From contig CATKXO010000016.1 in NCBI GenBank assembly GCA_949840775.1, forward strand, positions 1 to 58,438: a stretch of 58,438 nucleotides of DNA, read 5' to 3'. Made by a program: the position numbers and the translations under genes. The notes under the pieces were generated by a model. That model was not told where the DNA came from, ran no database searches, and worked only from the letters and a program-made list of their open reading frames with translations. Every line of letters begins with the position of its first letter. The stretch's first letter is position 1. The stretch comes from an uncultured bacterium (lineage in GTDB: Bacteria > Bacillota > Clostridia > Oscillospirales > Oscillospiraceae). Shown one piece after another: positions 30,901 through 39,147 of this stretch.

Positions 30901-33803
30901 ATTTTGTTGGCGGGGTCGATGCTGACCTCAAAGTAGTAGGTGCCGCCGCTCTCCAGCCGCAGGCCCTCCTGCTTCTGGCCATTCTCCTTCTCCACCTGAT
31001 TGGGGAAGGTGAGCTGAATCTTGCCGCCCACGTTGGCCACCGTAGCCAGCGAGAAGTCGATGGCCCACTTGTCCTCGCTCACATTCGGGTTTCCCTTGAC
31101 AACGGAGACGCCCTTGCCGTTCTCCTTCATTTTCAGGTCGATGTTCCTCCGCAGGGCGTTGACAAACTCCGTCAGGGCCGCCTCCCGTTCGGAGGTGGTG
31201 CCCGTCTGGGTGGCCTCATACATGGCCAGCAGGTCCGCTTTGCACCCGCCCAGCCGGACGTTCTCGCTGAACTCCAGAATGATGGAGGTATTCCGTCTGG
31301 GGCGGGTCGGGTCCTGGGGGTCCACGCTGGTAAAGATCTGCCGGACGGTGGGGGCGCCGGTATCCAGCGTTCGGATGCCGCCCTGAAGCTTGTAGACACT
31401 CACGGAGTAGTTTCCGGCGGCATCCTGGATCACGAAGTAGACATCGTAGGATGTCTCCGCCTGCAAGCCGGTGATGTTGAAGTTTACCGGGGTGTTGGCG
31501 GTGGCGTTCACCCGTCCGCTGGCCACGGCGTTCATGCCATTGGCCACCTGGAGCTTGGCATAGGCGCTGTCCAGCAGGGCGGTCTTGCCGTCCTCCGTGT
31601 TCTCCTTGTCGTTGTTGGGGTTGGGATAGGGGTAGTCAGCCCCCGACGCCACCGCCACCCAGAAGATGGTGCCGTTTTCGTCAATGGTGGCCGTCATGGG
31701 AACGGATGCGGCCAGGGCGTTTCCGTTCGTCTTGGGCTCGCTTACAAATTTGGGCGGGGTCACGTCCGGGGTTCTGAAAGCCAGGCTGGTGACCGCGGAG
31801 TTATTCACCCCGTCGGTGAGCCACAGGTAGAGGACGTAGTCCTTCTGCTCATCCAGCCGGCGGCTGACGATGATGGCCTGGTCCCCGTCCCACACATAGT
31901 TCTTTTCCAGCTCCACCACGCCGTAACCCAGGTTGGAGGTGACGGAGGCGGAACGCAGCTCATCCATGGTGGGGGCCGCGGCGCCGGCGGGCAGAACGGC
32001 GTAGTACATCCGGCAGGTCTTGGTGGCCATCACCGCCACCTGGGCCGTAACCTTGCTGTCGTACTCACTGGCCTTGCCCACAAAGGACATATAGGGGTAG
32101 CCCTGTCCGAAGGCGGGAACGGTGTTGTCCGGTGTGGCGAAGGAGACCACCTTCACCGGGCTGCGGTTGCCCTGGTCGTCCACCAGCATGGCGGACAGGT
32201 AGTAGGACCCGCCCACCGTCAGTCCGGTAATCTGGGCGTTGACCTCGTCCCCGCCGACGGGGGCGGCTACGGACCCGTTGCGGATGGCCTTGGAGCCGTA
32301 GGAGGGCGGGGAGATCAGGTCGTCCTCACCGATGGAGCCGTCGGTAATGCTGCTCACCGCCCAGTAGACGGTGCCCTTCTTGTTGCCGGCAAAGTCGGCC
32401 CGCAGGCCGGTGGGAGTAATGTCCTTGGCCGCCGGGTAGCCGGACAGCAGCCGCGGGTCAAGGGAGCCCTCCTCCGCTGCCTGGTGGTCCATAACCACCC
32501 CGGCAATGTTGGCGGTCAGGCCGGGCCGGATGTAGATTTTATCAGGCAGCATAGACACCACACAGCCGGGGGCGTTGACGTTCAGCTGGCCGATGTCGCC
32601 GTCGCCGGTAACGTTGGTGGCCACGTCCAGGTTCATCTCCTTGACCTCGGTGTTCCGGTCAAGCTGGACGGTGGAGTTGACGGCGGCCTCGTCCACAGTG
32701 AGCTTGGCCACAGTGCCCTTGGCCACCTGCACATAGGAGTTGGGGGTCTTGTCAACCACATCCTTGATCCGGCCGGCCAGGGTCAGGCGGGTGCCCGACT
32801 CGCCGTCCAGCTCAATGTTCATCAGGCCCTTGTCGTCGGTGTTGTTGTCCTCCAGATAGGCAGAGGTGCGTACGGTGGTTTTGGCAATATCGGTGATGCC
32901 GTCGGCCCGGATGGTGACGGTCTTGTTGCGCATATTGTCCACCAGCATCTCATTGGCGGTTACATTGCGCATGACCACGCTGGCGTCGCCGGCCTCGCTC
33001 TCGCCGGTGCCGCTGACGATAATCCGCCCCAGCACATTCACATTTTCCAGTTTAATGCCGCCCAGGCCCACGCCGCCGGAGACATACAGGTCGCCGCTGA
33101 TGGTGGTGTTGCGCAGGGTGACGTTGGGAGAGGTGATGGTCACGTTGCCGAACACGCCGCCCAGCTCATAGGCGCCGCTCTGCTGAATGGGAGTACCCAC
33201 GCACTGGGTAATCAGCACAGCCATCTGGGCCTTGGAGATGGACGCCCGGGGGTGGAAGGTGTTGTCCGGGTAGCCGGAGATGATGTAGTTGTCCACCGCC
33301 GTCTTGACGGTGCCCCGGGCCCAGTCGCTCACGTCCCGGCTGTCGGCAAAGGCCAGGCTCTCGCCGGGGGTCTCCTTCATCATCATGTTCCGCCCCAGGA
33401 TGCACACCGCCTGTTCCCGGGTCAGGGTGGCATTGGGGGAGGCGGTAATCTCTGAGGTGCCCGCCATATAGCCGGCCGTGTAGGCGATGGAGACATCGTC
33501 ATAAAACCAGTCTGTGGTTTTCACGTCCTCAAAGGGGATCGGGCCTGTCTCGGTGTAGCCGTAAGCCCGGTTGATTACGGCCATAAACTCGGCCCGGGTG
33601 AGGGCGGCGTCCGGGTTGGAGGTCTGATCCGCCCGGAGGACGCCCCAGTCCACCAACTGGTCCAGATAGGTGTCGGCCCAGTGCTCAGCCGAGACGGGCA
33701 GGGCCAGCCCGGGCGCAAGCCCGAGCACCATCACGGCGGCCAAAAGCAGGGAAAGCGCCCGCTCCTTCCAGGTGCGGCGCTGCATACTGGTTCTGTGGGA
33801 CAT
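27996..33803 (-). CDS. Giant SLH-domain surface protein (1935 residues)
   Basis: ATG at 33801-33803 behind AAAGGAG. Signal peptide (about 1-39, ending LALPVSA), then three N-terminal SLH domains (about 40-205, for example HWADTYLDQLVDWGVL and ISKAQMAVLITQCVG). A parallel beta-helix-like region follows (about 215-420, NVTITSPNVTLRNTTISGDL). A long array of Fn3/Ig-like units comes next (GLRADFAGNKKGTVYWAVSS, then NTSIILEFSENVRLGG) with tyrosine- and aspartate-rich loops. Few Cys are seen. The SLH anchor is at the N-terminus here but at the C-terminus in the neighbouring gene. The layout suggests a cell-wall-bound structural protein or adhesin. It lies 38 bases downstream of the PilZ-like gene in the same operon, linking it to possible c-di-GMP control. 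Confidence 0.88.
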   Translation of the reverse strand: MSHRTSMQRRTWKERALSLLLAAVMVLGLAPGLALPVSAEHWADTYLDQLVDWGVLRADQTSNPDAALTRAEFMAVINRAYGYTETGPIPFEDVKTTDWFYDDVSIAYTAGYMAGTSEITASPNATLTREQAVCILGRNMMMKETPGESLAFADSRDVSDWARGTVKTAVDNYIISGYPDNTFHPRASISKAQMAVLITQCVGTPIQQSGAYELGGVFGNVTITSPNVTLRNTTISGDLYVSGGVGLGGIKLENVNVLGRIIVSGTGESEAGDASVVMRNVTANEMLVDNMRNKTVTIRADGITDIAKTTVRTSAYLEDNNTDDKGLMNIELDGESGTRLTLAGRIKDVVDKTPNSYVQVAKGTVAKLTVDEAAVNSTVQLDRNTEVKEMNLDVATNVTGDGDIGQLNVNAPGCVVSMLPDKIYIRPGLTANIAGVVMDHQAAEEGSLDPRLLSGYPAAKDITPTGLRADFAGNKKGTVYWAVSSITDGSIGEDDLISPPSYGSKAIRNGSVAAPVGGDEVNAQITGLTVGGSYYLSAMLVDDQGNRSPVKVVSFATPDNTVPAFGQGYPYMSFVGKASEYDSKVTAQVAVMATKTCRMYYAVLPAGAAAPTMDELRSASVTSNLGYGVVELEKNYVWDGDQAIIVSRRLDEQKDYVLYLWLTDGVNNSAVTSLAFRTPDVTPPKFVSEPKTNGNALAASVPMTATIDENGTIFWVAVASGADYPYPNPNNDKENTEDGKTALLDSAYAKLQVANGMNAVASGRVNATANTPVNFNITGLQAETSYDVYFVIQDAAGNYSVSVYKLQGGIRTLDTGAPTVRQIFTSVDPQDPTRPRRNTSIILEFSENVRLGGCKADLLAMYEATQTGTTSEREAALTEFVNALRRNIDLKMKENGKGVSVVKGNPNVSEDKWAIDFSLATVANVGGKIQLTFPNQVEKENGQKQEGLRLESGGTYYFEVSIDPANKITDLSGHEMDPSPTVLDEFPVVFAQVGLISDSFTLLDEHWPEAIKTENTNNQGLNVGPYKVDFKFRLIPEDTELVADGIAYDLLLWTDSNIVYDLYYRAVTGDPGKETALTAKRDDTDNKFIYGMPNMAANPDRNGWVKLGNSGTYNFGASSQGRPGKRMHYTFNNCRSNTGDGLPDLNTLLSKTKAGDGQEEGQQVYYDFAVVVREVDGQTNPDTWGKQVKLYVDVAAGYPSNLAALGTENVFIGKWDKFLADKLGGGGGESLGSAEKYEKDPRQLVMEWEAEDRIQPEFSDTMPEFRSDPMDETKMSMWLGLADNRAGTIYYVVGYANKNINEAETADTSDWEPSVTTKLADGGRIRPELVPGGGRDRENSDPPLPELDRNLPLATNIQSPSGSWIQENMVVDHGYLEYSPGAPREIKLEDLMPDRTYYVYFVITGASEVPSAVEIYKFKTDPVSRPELQIGSDGSANPGRASVTSTNMGAKLSYKVFSKKDAESYAWMRIGGTNITLTSKLKEVVDSSLRGQLPKAYQDLRIYDALWRYYDYDDASSQGKDGYFPTVGTGSPEGYKKKYSVFDIYASNDAKTKLKEWIELKNQNPTDESFEQARAAGTPLWGQYKLYHNQTYYVIAMGVKNPEDDTDQQKSIGQRYSFKGEELNLGLSSPPKLDGVGGSFTVEDPNKKVTSGRITLTFDRKLYLADGTEVVADGTNNNLEDVFAYNDGIDLDASTVSVGADGRTTISLVLTGPIVNAQIASSILANSGKISAPEALYIMHSLSKWPDPTGLTEDLGYYMINVFWGTGNVTANEGNAWPVRGSGPGKPADTTRTAIPAAQGAKTSFTVSSNDTVDGQARISFSAPLYVGEDEPVTSVRQLASVADEVKGIDVNRSQVITTGDSTTLVLKLNGKAEDVSLKINGGKLTNSAGQAAAEPLTIQVEKRTESNQTNMKVNNFYTDVSWGNKTWTDKGTTK

Positions 33804-33841
33804 ATGCGGTTCTCCTTTCTGTTCCCCAGGGGAAGGGGCTG

Positions 33842-34426
33842 TCAGTCTGCGTTGTCAATCTGGATGCAGAACACCGCCTTGCGGATCAAGGCTTCCTCGT
33901 CCTGAATCAGGTCCACAAACTTGGTGGCGTACAGGGGCTGGTCCGAGGTCTCGTCGGGAAGCTCCCGGAGGACCTGGGTCTTGACCAGCAGGGGGGAATC
34001 GGTCACAGAGAGGACCAGCTCCACGATCTCCCGCTCCTCCAGGGGAATGCTGCTCCAAAAGGCAATGCCGCCGCAGCTCAGGTCCTTGGCCCTGACCCCC
34101 TTCTGCCCTCTCCAGCGCCCGGTGACGGGGTACATCACGCTCTCAAAGTCGGTGAGGATGCGCAGGTTCTCCCGGGCGTTGGGGCCCAGGGCGGCGGTGG
34201 GCTGAATCACCATCTTCTCATCCCGCTGGCGGATGATAACGCCCACCCGGTTGGGGGTAGAGTCGTCCATGCCGATGAGCTGAATCTCCCGGTGCTCGGC
34301 CACCTTGTCCTCCTTGCCGCCCAGAATGCGGATCTGGAGCACCTCGGAGTTGGGCGGGGACTCCAGCACCGCATTGGCCAGCGGGGTCCCCTGGCTGTCC
34401 AGAATCAAATAGAGGCGTTCTGCCAT
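33842..34426 (-). CDS. PilZ-like protein (possible c-di-GMP receptor)
   Basis: 194 residues, ATG at 34424-34426, directly following the FlhB-like gene. An N-terminal half (about 1-90, MAERLYLILDSQGTPLANAVLE) resembles the YcgR-type N-terminal barrel. The C-terminal half has VTGRWRGQKGVRAKDLSCGGIAFWSS, which matches the PilZ signature D-x-S-x-x-G, with Arg residues upstream, although the RxxxR spacing is imperfect. PilZ proteins bind cyclic di-GMP and regulate flagella or exopolysaccharide. Its position between a FlhB-like gene and SLH genes supports a motility or surface switch. The call rests on the short motif, so I am moderately sure. Confidence 0.7.
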   Translation of the reverse strand: MAERLYLILDSQGTPLANAVLESPPNSEVLQIRILGGKEDKVAEHREIQLIGMDDSTPNRVGVIIRQRDEKMVIQPTAALGPNARENLRILTDFESVMYPVTGRWRGQKGVRAKDLSCGGIAFWSSIPLEEREIVELVLSVTDSPLLVKTQVLRELPDETSDQPLYATKFVDLIQDEEALIRKAVFCIQIDNAD

Positions 34427-34792
34427 TTAAGACTCTCCTTTCTCTTCCACAGGGAGGGAAACGGGCTGGGCCGCCTCGTCTGCCTGCCTGGCCAGCGCCT
34501 GGCGCTGCCGCCGGGCCTTGTCCGGGTCGTTGGGGTCAAAATTCAAAAAGTAGACGTAAATCTCCACAATGGCCTGATACAGCGCGTCCGGAATCTCCTG
34601 CCCCAGAGCCAGCTGGGACAGCATCGTGGCCAGGGAGTTGTCCTCGTAGACGGGGACGCCGCTCTCAGTGGCCACCTCCACCATCCGCTCGGCCAGAAAG
34701 CCCATGCCGGAGGCCACCACCACCGGGGCGCCCTCCCCCTCGTATTTCAGGGCCACAGCCCGGTTGGTGGCCCGGTTATCATATCTTGACAT
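34427..34792 (-). CDS. FlhB C-terminal domain-like protein (YlqH-type)
   Basis: 121 residues from ATG at 34790-34792 (MSRYDNRATNRAVALKYEGEG); it overlaps the FliK-like gene by 14 bases. The sequence VALKYEGEGAPVVVASGMGFLAERMVEVATESGVPVYEDNSLATML matches the cytoplasmic C-terminal domain of FlhB/FhlX export-switch proteins. The NPTH autocleavage site and the membrane part are absent. In Bacillus a similar stand-alone gene, ylqH, follows ylqG. It may interact with the FliK-like partner, as FlhB and FliK do in hook-length control (known for the family; inferred here). The C-terminal 30 residues are charged and disordered. Confidence 0.85.
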   Translation of the reverse strand: MSRYDNRATNRAVALKYEGEGAPVVVASGMGFLAERMVEVATESGVPVYEDNSLATMLSQLALGQEIPDALYQAIVEIYVYFLNFDPNDPDKARRQRQALARQADEAAQPVSLPVEEKGES

Positions 34793-36209
34793 TGATGCTG
34801 TTCTCCCCCTCAAAGATCCGGGGAAATACCCCGGAGATTGTCAGCGGCCGGACCATCTGCTGGACCTGGACCGCGTTGGCGGTTAAGCCGTTGTCGGTGA
34901 TGATGCGGGCCAGCTCCCCCTGCACCAGCTGGGAGAAGGGGGCCACCCGCTCCGGACAGAAGACCTGCACGTCAACCTTCTCTCCCTGGCAGGTGAGCAC
35001 CATATCAAAAAAGCCCAAGTCCTGAATGTCAATCTTGAACAGGAAGCGCTGGATGTTTTCCTTTTCGCCCCTGCCCTTTTTCAGGTTTTCCCCGGCGTCC
35101 GGGTCCACCCACATCTCGGAAAAGGCCATTTTCCCCTCCCACTCCATGGGCAGGAGGATATGGTTCAGGGGCATGTGGACGCTCTCATTCACCAGGAAGG
35201 CGGAGACGATATTGCGGAAGGCCTCCTGCACCTCCTTGCCCGCGCCGCTCTGGAGGGCGGACTGGGCGGCCCTGGCCAGCTGGGCGGCAAACTGGTCGCT
35301 GTCAGCGGCCTTGGCAAAGTTGGTGCTGTTCAGCAGGCGGAGCAGGGCCTCGTCAGACAGGCCGCCCAGCTTCTCCCGCAGGCCGGGGCTGCTGATCAGC
35401 TGGTGGAAGGCCTGGAGCAGGCCGTCCTCGCTGCCGTTCTCATAGCGGGCCACGTCCAAGGCCAGCATGGAGATCAGGGTGCGGGACAGGCCCATGTCGT
35501 TGGTCTTGCTGGTGTAGCCGGACAGGAAGGTGAGGATGGAGCCCTGGAGCAGCTTCAGCGCCCCCTGCCGGTCGCCGGCGTTCATCTTCTCCTCCAGCTG
35601 AGACACCATGGGCAGCAGCTGGCTGCCGTAGCTGGCAGGGATGGCCCTGGTCAGCTTGGTCAGGATGCGCAGCAGGTTGCCCTGGATATGTCCGGTGGAG
35701 GAGTAGTCGGTATACCTCTTCAAAAATTGCAGGATGTTGCTGCGCACCGCCTCGGAGTTGCCCGAGGCAAAGGCCTCCCGCAGGATGTTGAACAGGGCCC
35801 CGCCGAACCGGGTGCCGTTGGCCATCTGGGCGTTCAAAAACTTGGCCAGCGCGGCCTCGTCCATCTTCAGCATATTGAGCAGGGCGCCCATCTCGCCGGC
35901 CAGCCCCTCCTCGATGCCGGAGGAGACCACCTTGCCCTCGTACAGGGCGAAGAGGGTGGTCAGGCTCTCCCGCAGGTCAGGGGTGTCGGCCAGCCGCTGG
36001 AGGAAGGATGCAAAGTTAGAGTCGTAGCGCAGGCCCTGGGCGGAGTCGCCGGTGTCCTGCCGCTCCGTCCGGTTGTCCGGACGGGCCACCCGGTCCAGGT
36101 CCGGTGCGTTCTGGATTCGGGTGTCGCTGGGGGATACGGGGAGGTTTCGGTTCACATTGCTGTTGTCATGACCCGGTACCGGGTTCGTCACACCAAGCAG
36201 GTCTGGCAT
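34779..36209 (-). CDS. FliK/YlqG-like flagellar hook-length control-type protein
   Basis: 476 residues from ATG at 36207-36209 (MPDLLGVTNPVPGH), with GGAG 7-8 bases before; a TTG 10 codons upstream is less likely. The N-terminal 70 residues are disordered and Asp/Asn-rich. A long helical middle (about 75-370) contains repeated Leu-rich helices. The C-terminal 100 residues (FKIDIQDLGFFDMVLTCQGEKVDVQVFC and onward) resemble FliK_C: a beta-strand-rich domain with LG-x-x-x-V/M followed by a helix. The adjacent FlhB C-domain gene matches the ylqG-ylqH arrangement of Bacillus. The function of that pair is not established; flagellar export regulation is the analogy. It is the first gene of the surface operon. 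Confidence 0.75.
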   Translation of the reverse strand: MPDLLGVTNPVPGHDNSNVNRNLPVSPSDTRIQNAPDLDRVARPDNRTERQDTGDSAQGLRYDSNFASFLQRLADTPDLRESLTTLFALYEGKVVSSGIEEGLAGEMGALLNMLKMDEAALAKFLNAQMANGTRFGGALFNILREAFASGNSEAVRSNILQFLKRYTDYSSTGHIQGNLLRILTKLTRAIPASYGSQLLPMVSQLEEKMNAGDRQGALKLLQGSILTFLSGYTSKTNDMGLSRTLISMLALDVARYENGSEDGLLQAFHQLISSPGLREKLGGLSDEALLRLLNSTNFAKAADSDQFAAQLARAAQSALQSGAGKEVQEAFRNIVSAFLVNESVHMPLNHILLPMEWEGKMAFSEMWVDPDAGENLKKGRGEKENIQRFLFKIDIQDLGFFDMVLTCQGEKVDVQVFCPERVAPFSQLVQGELARIITDNGLTANAVQVQQMVRPLTISGVFPRIFEGENSINVKI

Positions 36210-36260
36210 TGGCGACACTCCATTTCCAAATTCATTCAAATAGGGGCGGACGCGGGGGCC

Positions 36261-36312
36261 GGTCCGGCGGGGCAGAAAACGGGCCGGGACAGCGCCCGGC
36301 CCCTGCCGGACC
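36261..36312 (-). promoter_or_regulatory. Nested hairpin in the leader of the surface operon
   Basis: Outer arms GGTCCGGC (36261-36268) and GCCGGACC (36305-36312) enclose inner arms GGGCCGGG (36281-36288) and CCCGGCCC (36295-36302), all perfect. It is 50-100 bases upstream of the FliK-like start and may be a leader RNA element or protein site. No T-tract is present. Confidence 0.5.
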
Positions 36313-36377
36313 TGGTCATAACTATTTTAAGCCAGCGCCGGCCAAAAGTCCATCCCCAGTTTTTTTTACAGAAAACT

Positions 36378-36416
36378 TAATTTTCTCATTGACACTGCCG
36401 ATATATCGAGTATGAT
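36378..36416 (+). promoter_or_regulatory. Overlapping sigma-D/sigma-28-type and sigma-A-type promoters of the che operon
   Basis: TAAT (36378-36381), 15 bases, then GCCGATAT (36397-36404): a near-exact match to the motility promoter TAAA-N15-GCCGATA(T/A). The same DNA holds TTGACA (36389-36394), 16 bases, TATGAT (36411-36416), a good sigma-A promoter. Both would start upstream of cheA. Confidence 0.8.
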
Positions 36417-36497
36417 TAGATATGGGCGGGTGTACTATGCCTGCGGGCTGTCCTCCCCCGCCCCACAACCAAAACCAAATGAAAAGGTGGCGTTTTT

Positions 36498-38597
36498 ATG
36501 GGCAGCGGCAACGACAGCATCCTGGATATGTATCTCTACGAGACCAACACCCTGCTGGAACAGCTGGACGGCATTCTGCTGACGGCGGAACAGGCGGATA
36601 CATTCTCCGAGGACAGCGTCAACGAGATATTCCGTATTATGCACACGATCAAGGGCTCCTCCGCCATGATGGAGTTCAGCTCCCTGATGACTGTGGCCCA
36701 CCGGATTGAAGACATGTTCTTCATCGTCCGGGAGAAGGGCATGGATGTGGTCCCGGAGGCGACCCGCCCGGATCTGTTCGACATGCTGTTCCAGGCTGTG
36801 GACTTTTTCCGCGGTGAGATCGAGAAGGTGGAGAACGATGAACCACTCTCTCAGTCTATCGACCACATAGTTAATAAAATTAATAGCCTGATCGATAAAA
36901 TTCAGGGCAATCCTACCTCCTCTGAGCCCGAGCCTGCGGCAGAGGCCGAGAGCGCCCCGGCCGCCCCGGCGGAGAGCGCCCCCGCCGTCGGCGTGGTGGA
37001 TCAGGACTACTTATTCGGCATCCACGTCTACTTTGACGAGGGCAGCGGCATGGAGAACCTGCGCGCCTTCATGCTGACCAACAGCGTAAAGGACTACTGC
37101 AGCGACTTTATCTGCTTCCCCGCCAACGTGGAGACCGACCCCTCCACCTCCGACATCATCGCCGACCAGGGCTTCCTGGTCTGGTTCCGCACCGCCGAGG
37201 AGCGCAACGCGGCCATCCCCGCCGTACAGGCCGGCGCCTCCGTCCGGGAGTACCAGCCGGTAGATGCCCCCAAGCCCGCTCCCGCCCACGACGATGACGC
37301 AAAGCCCGCTCAGGCCCAGGCAGACGCCCCTAAGCCCTCCCAGGATGCCCCCAAGGCAGACGCCCCCGCCTCCAAGCCCGCTCCCGCCCCGGCCGCCGGC
37401 CAGCAGCACGCCAAAGAGAGCCTCATCAGCGTCAACCTGTCCAAGCTGGACCAGCTGCTGGCCGTGGTCAGCGAGATTGTCATTACCGAGTCCATGGTCA
37501 CCGCCTCCCCCGACCTGAAGGGGCTGCGGCTGGACAACTTCACCAAGTCCGCCCGTGACCTGCGCAAGCTCACCGACGACCTTCAGGACGTGTCCATGTC
37601 CCTGCGGATGGTGCCCGTATCCGGCACCTTCCAGAAGATGAACCGCATCGTCCGTGACATGAGCAAGAAGCTGGGCAAAAAGGCCAAGCTCACCCTCATC
37701 GGTGAAGACACCGAGGTGGACAAGACCATTGTAGACGCCATCGGCGACCCCATCATGCACATCGTCCGCAACTCCATGGACCACGGCCTGGAGGAGAACG
37801 AGGCCGACCGCATCGCCGCCGGCAAAGACCCGGTGGGCGAGGTGATTCTCTCCGCCCGGCACACCGGCAGCGAGGTCATCATCGAGATCAAGGACGACGG
37901 CCAGGGGGTAGACACCCAGGCTGTTCTGAACAAGGCCATCCGCCAGGGCCTGGCCGCCCCCGACCACGAGTACAGCCAGAAGGAGATTCTCAATTTCCTG
38001 ATGATGCCCGGCTTCTCCACCAACACCGAGGTCACCGAGTATTCCGGCCGCGGCGTGGGCATGGACGTGGTCAAAAAGAACGTGGCGGACGTGGGCGGCA
38101 CCGTGTCCATCTCCAGCGAGTGGGGCAAGGGCATGACCACCACCCTGAAAATCCCCCTGACCATGGCCATCATGGACGGCATGGAGGTCTCGGTGGGCAA
38201 GTCCATGTTCACCATCCCCATCAACAGCATTCAGTCCTCCCTGAAGGTGTCCGCCGAAGACGTAATCCACGACCCCGCCCAGGGCGAGATGGTCAAAATC
38301 CGCGACAATTTCTACCCCATCATCCGGGCCAAAGAGCTGTTCTGCATGGAGCAGGGCTGCGACAACATCGAAGACGGCATCCTCATGTGGGTGGAATCCG
38401 GCGAGCACTCCTACTGCCTGTTTGTGGATGAGCTGCTGGGCGAGCAGCAGATCGTGGTAAAGCCCCTGCCCAACTATGTGAACGGCTTCGGCGTAAAGAA
38501 CTACGGCATCACCGGCTGCAGCATCCTGGGCGACGGCAGCATCAGCATCATCCTGGATGTAATCAACGTATACACCGCCGCCCACAACGCCTTTTGA
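36498..38597 (+). CDS. cheA: Chemotaxis histidine kinase CheA
   Basis: 699 residues, ATG 36498. P1 phosphotransfer domain (1-125) with the phosphorylatable His49 in IMHTIKGSSAMM. A CheY/CheB-binding P2-like region follows (about 165-255), then a Pro/Ala/Lys linker (about 260-305). The dimerisation helices are around 310-370 (LSKLDQLLAVVSEIVITESM). The ATPase domain has N box HIVRNSMDHGLEE, G1 DDGQGVD and G2 GRGVGMDVVKKN. The C-terminal CheW-like domain is about 565-699. All catalytic motifs are intact. It phosphorylates CheB (encoded three genes on) and probably a CheY outside the window. First gene of the cheA-W-R-B operon. Confidence 0.96.
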   Translation: MGSGNDSILDMYLYETNTLLEQLDGILLTAEQADTFSEDSVNEIFRIMHTIKGSSAMMEFSSLMTVAHRIEDMFFIVREKGMDVVPEATRPDLFDMLFQAVDFFRGEIEKVENDEPLSQSIDHIVNKINSLIDKIQGNPTSSEPEPAAEAESAPAAPAESAPAVGVVDQDYLFGIHVYFDEGSGMENLRAFMLTNSVKDYCSDFICFPANVETDPSTSDIIADQGFLVWFRTAEERNAAIPAVQAGASVREYQPVDAPKPAPAHDDDAKPAQAQADAPKPSQDAPKADAPASKPAPAPAAGQQHAKESLISVNLSKLDQLLAVVSEIVITESMVTASPDLKGLRLDNFTKSARDLRKLTDDLQDVSMSLRMVPVSGTFQKMNRIVRDMSKKLGKKAKLTLIGEDTEVDKTIVDAIGDPIMHIVRNSMDHGLEENEADRIAAGKDPVGEVILSARHTGSEVIIEIKDDGQGVDTQAVLNKAIRQGLAAPDHEYSQKEILNFLMMPGFSTNTEVTEYSGRGVGMDVVKKNVADVGGTVSISSEWGKGMTTTLKIPLTMAIMDGMEVSVGKSMFTIPINSIQSSLKVSAEDVIHDPAQGEMVKIRDNFYPIIRAKELFCMEQGCDNIEDGILMWVESGEHSYCLFVDELLGEQQIVVKPLPNYVNGFGVKNYGITGCSILGDGSISIILDVINVYTAAHNAF

Positions 38598-38628
38598 TCC
38601 GGGATTTTGAAAGAAGGGAGAACTTACT

Positions 38629-39108
38629 ATGCAGCAAACTGAGGAAGTCATGTTCGCGACCGAGGCTCAAATGGACGACTATAACGACCAGCTGCCCGAG
38701 ATCGCCAGCGAAAAATACCTGATCTTCTCCTCCGACGGGCTGATGTACGGCATCAAGGCCGAGCAGGTGAACGATATTATCACCGACTACGCCATCACCT
38801 ACCTCCCCCGGGTGCCCGGCTATGTGCGGGGGGTCATCAATCTCCGGGGCCAGATCGTCCCCATGGTAGACATCCGCCTGCGCCTTGGCAAGATGCCCCA
38901 GGACAACTTCTGCGGCATCGTGGTCAACGTAGACGGCAACAACGTGGGCATCCTGGTGGACATGGTGGAGCAGATGGTAGACGTTCCCCTGGACGCCATC
39001 CTGCCCATTCCCACCAGCAGCGGCCAGGCCATGGTGTCCGGCATGTGCACCCTGCCGGACGGCAATACCATGCTGGAGCTGGACTGCGAGCAGCTGCTCC
39101 ACGACTGA
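38629..39108 (+). CDS. cheW: Chemotaxis coupling protein CheW
   Basis: 159 residues, ATG 38629 behind GAAGGGAG. Two-lobed beta-barrel adaptor: SEKYLIFSSDGLMYGIKAEQVNDII opens lobe 1 and LPRVPGYVRGVINLRGQIVPMVDIRLRLG is the family signature. The second lobe contains VVNVDGNNVGILVDMVEQMVDVPLDAI. It links CheA to chemoreceptors at the membrane. The first 27 residues are a short extra tail. It is 31 bases downstream of cheA and 39 before cheR. No chemoreceptor gene is in the window. Confidence 0.95.
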   Translation: MQQTEEVMFATEAQMDDYNDQLPEIASEKYLIFSSDGLMYGIKAEQVNDIITDYAITYLPRVPGYVRGVINLRGQIVPMVDIRLRLGKMPQDNFCGIVVNVDGNNVGILVDMVEQMVDVPLDAILPIPTSSGQAMVSGMCTLPDGNTMLELDCEQLLHD

Positions 39109-39147
39109 TTACCGTGATACTTATAGTTCAAGGGAGGGAGCCCTGAG

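Noticed and set aside
27987-33455. Plus-strand open frame of 1822 codons
   Set aside because: It is the antisense of the SLH surface gene; composition (His, Gly, Val, Gln-rich) is that of a high-GC shadow and there is no ribosome site.
36422-36709. Alternative 95-codon frame overlapping the start of cheA
   Set aside because: It is out of frame with cheA and lacks a domain; CheA has the complete P1 domain from 36498.
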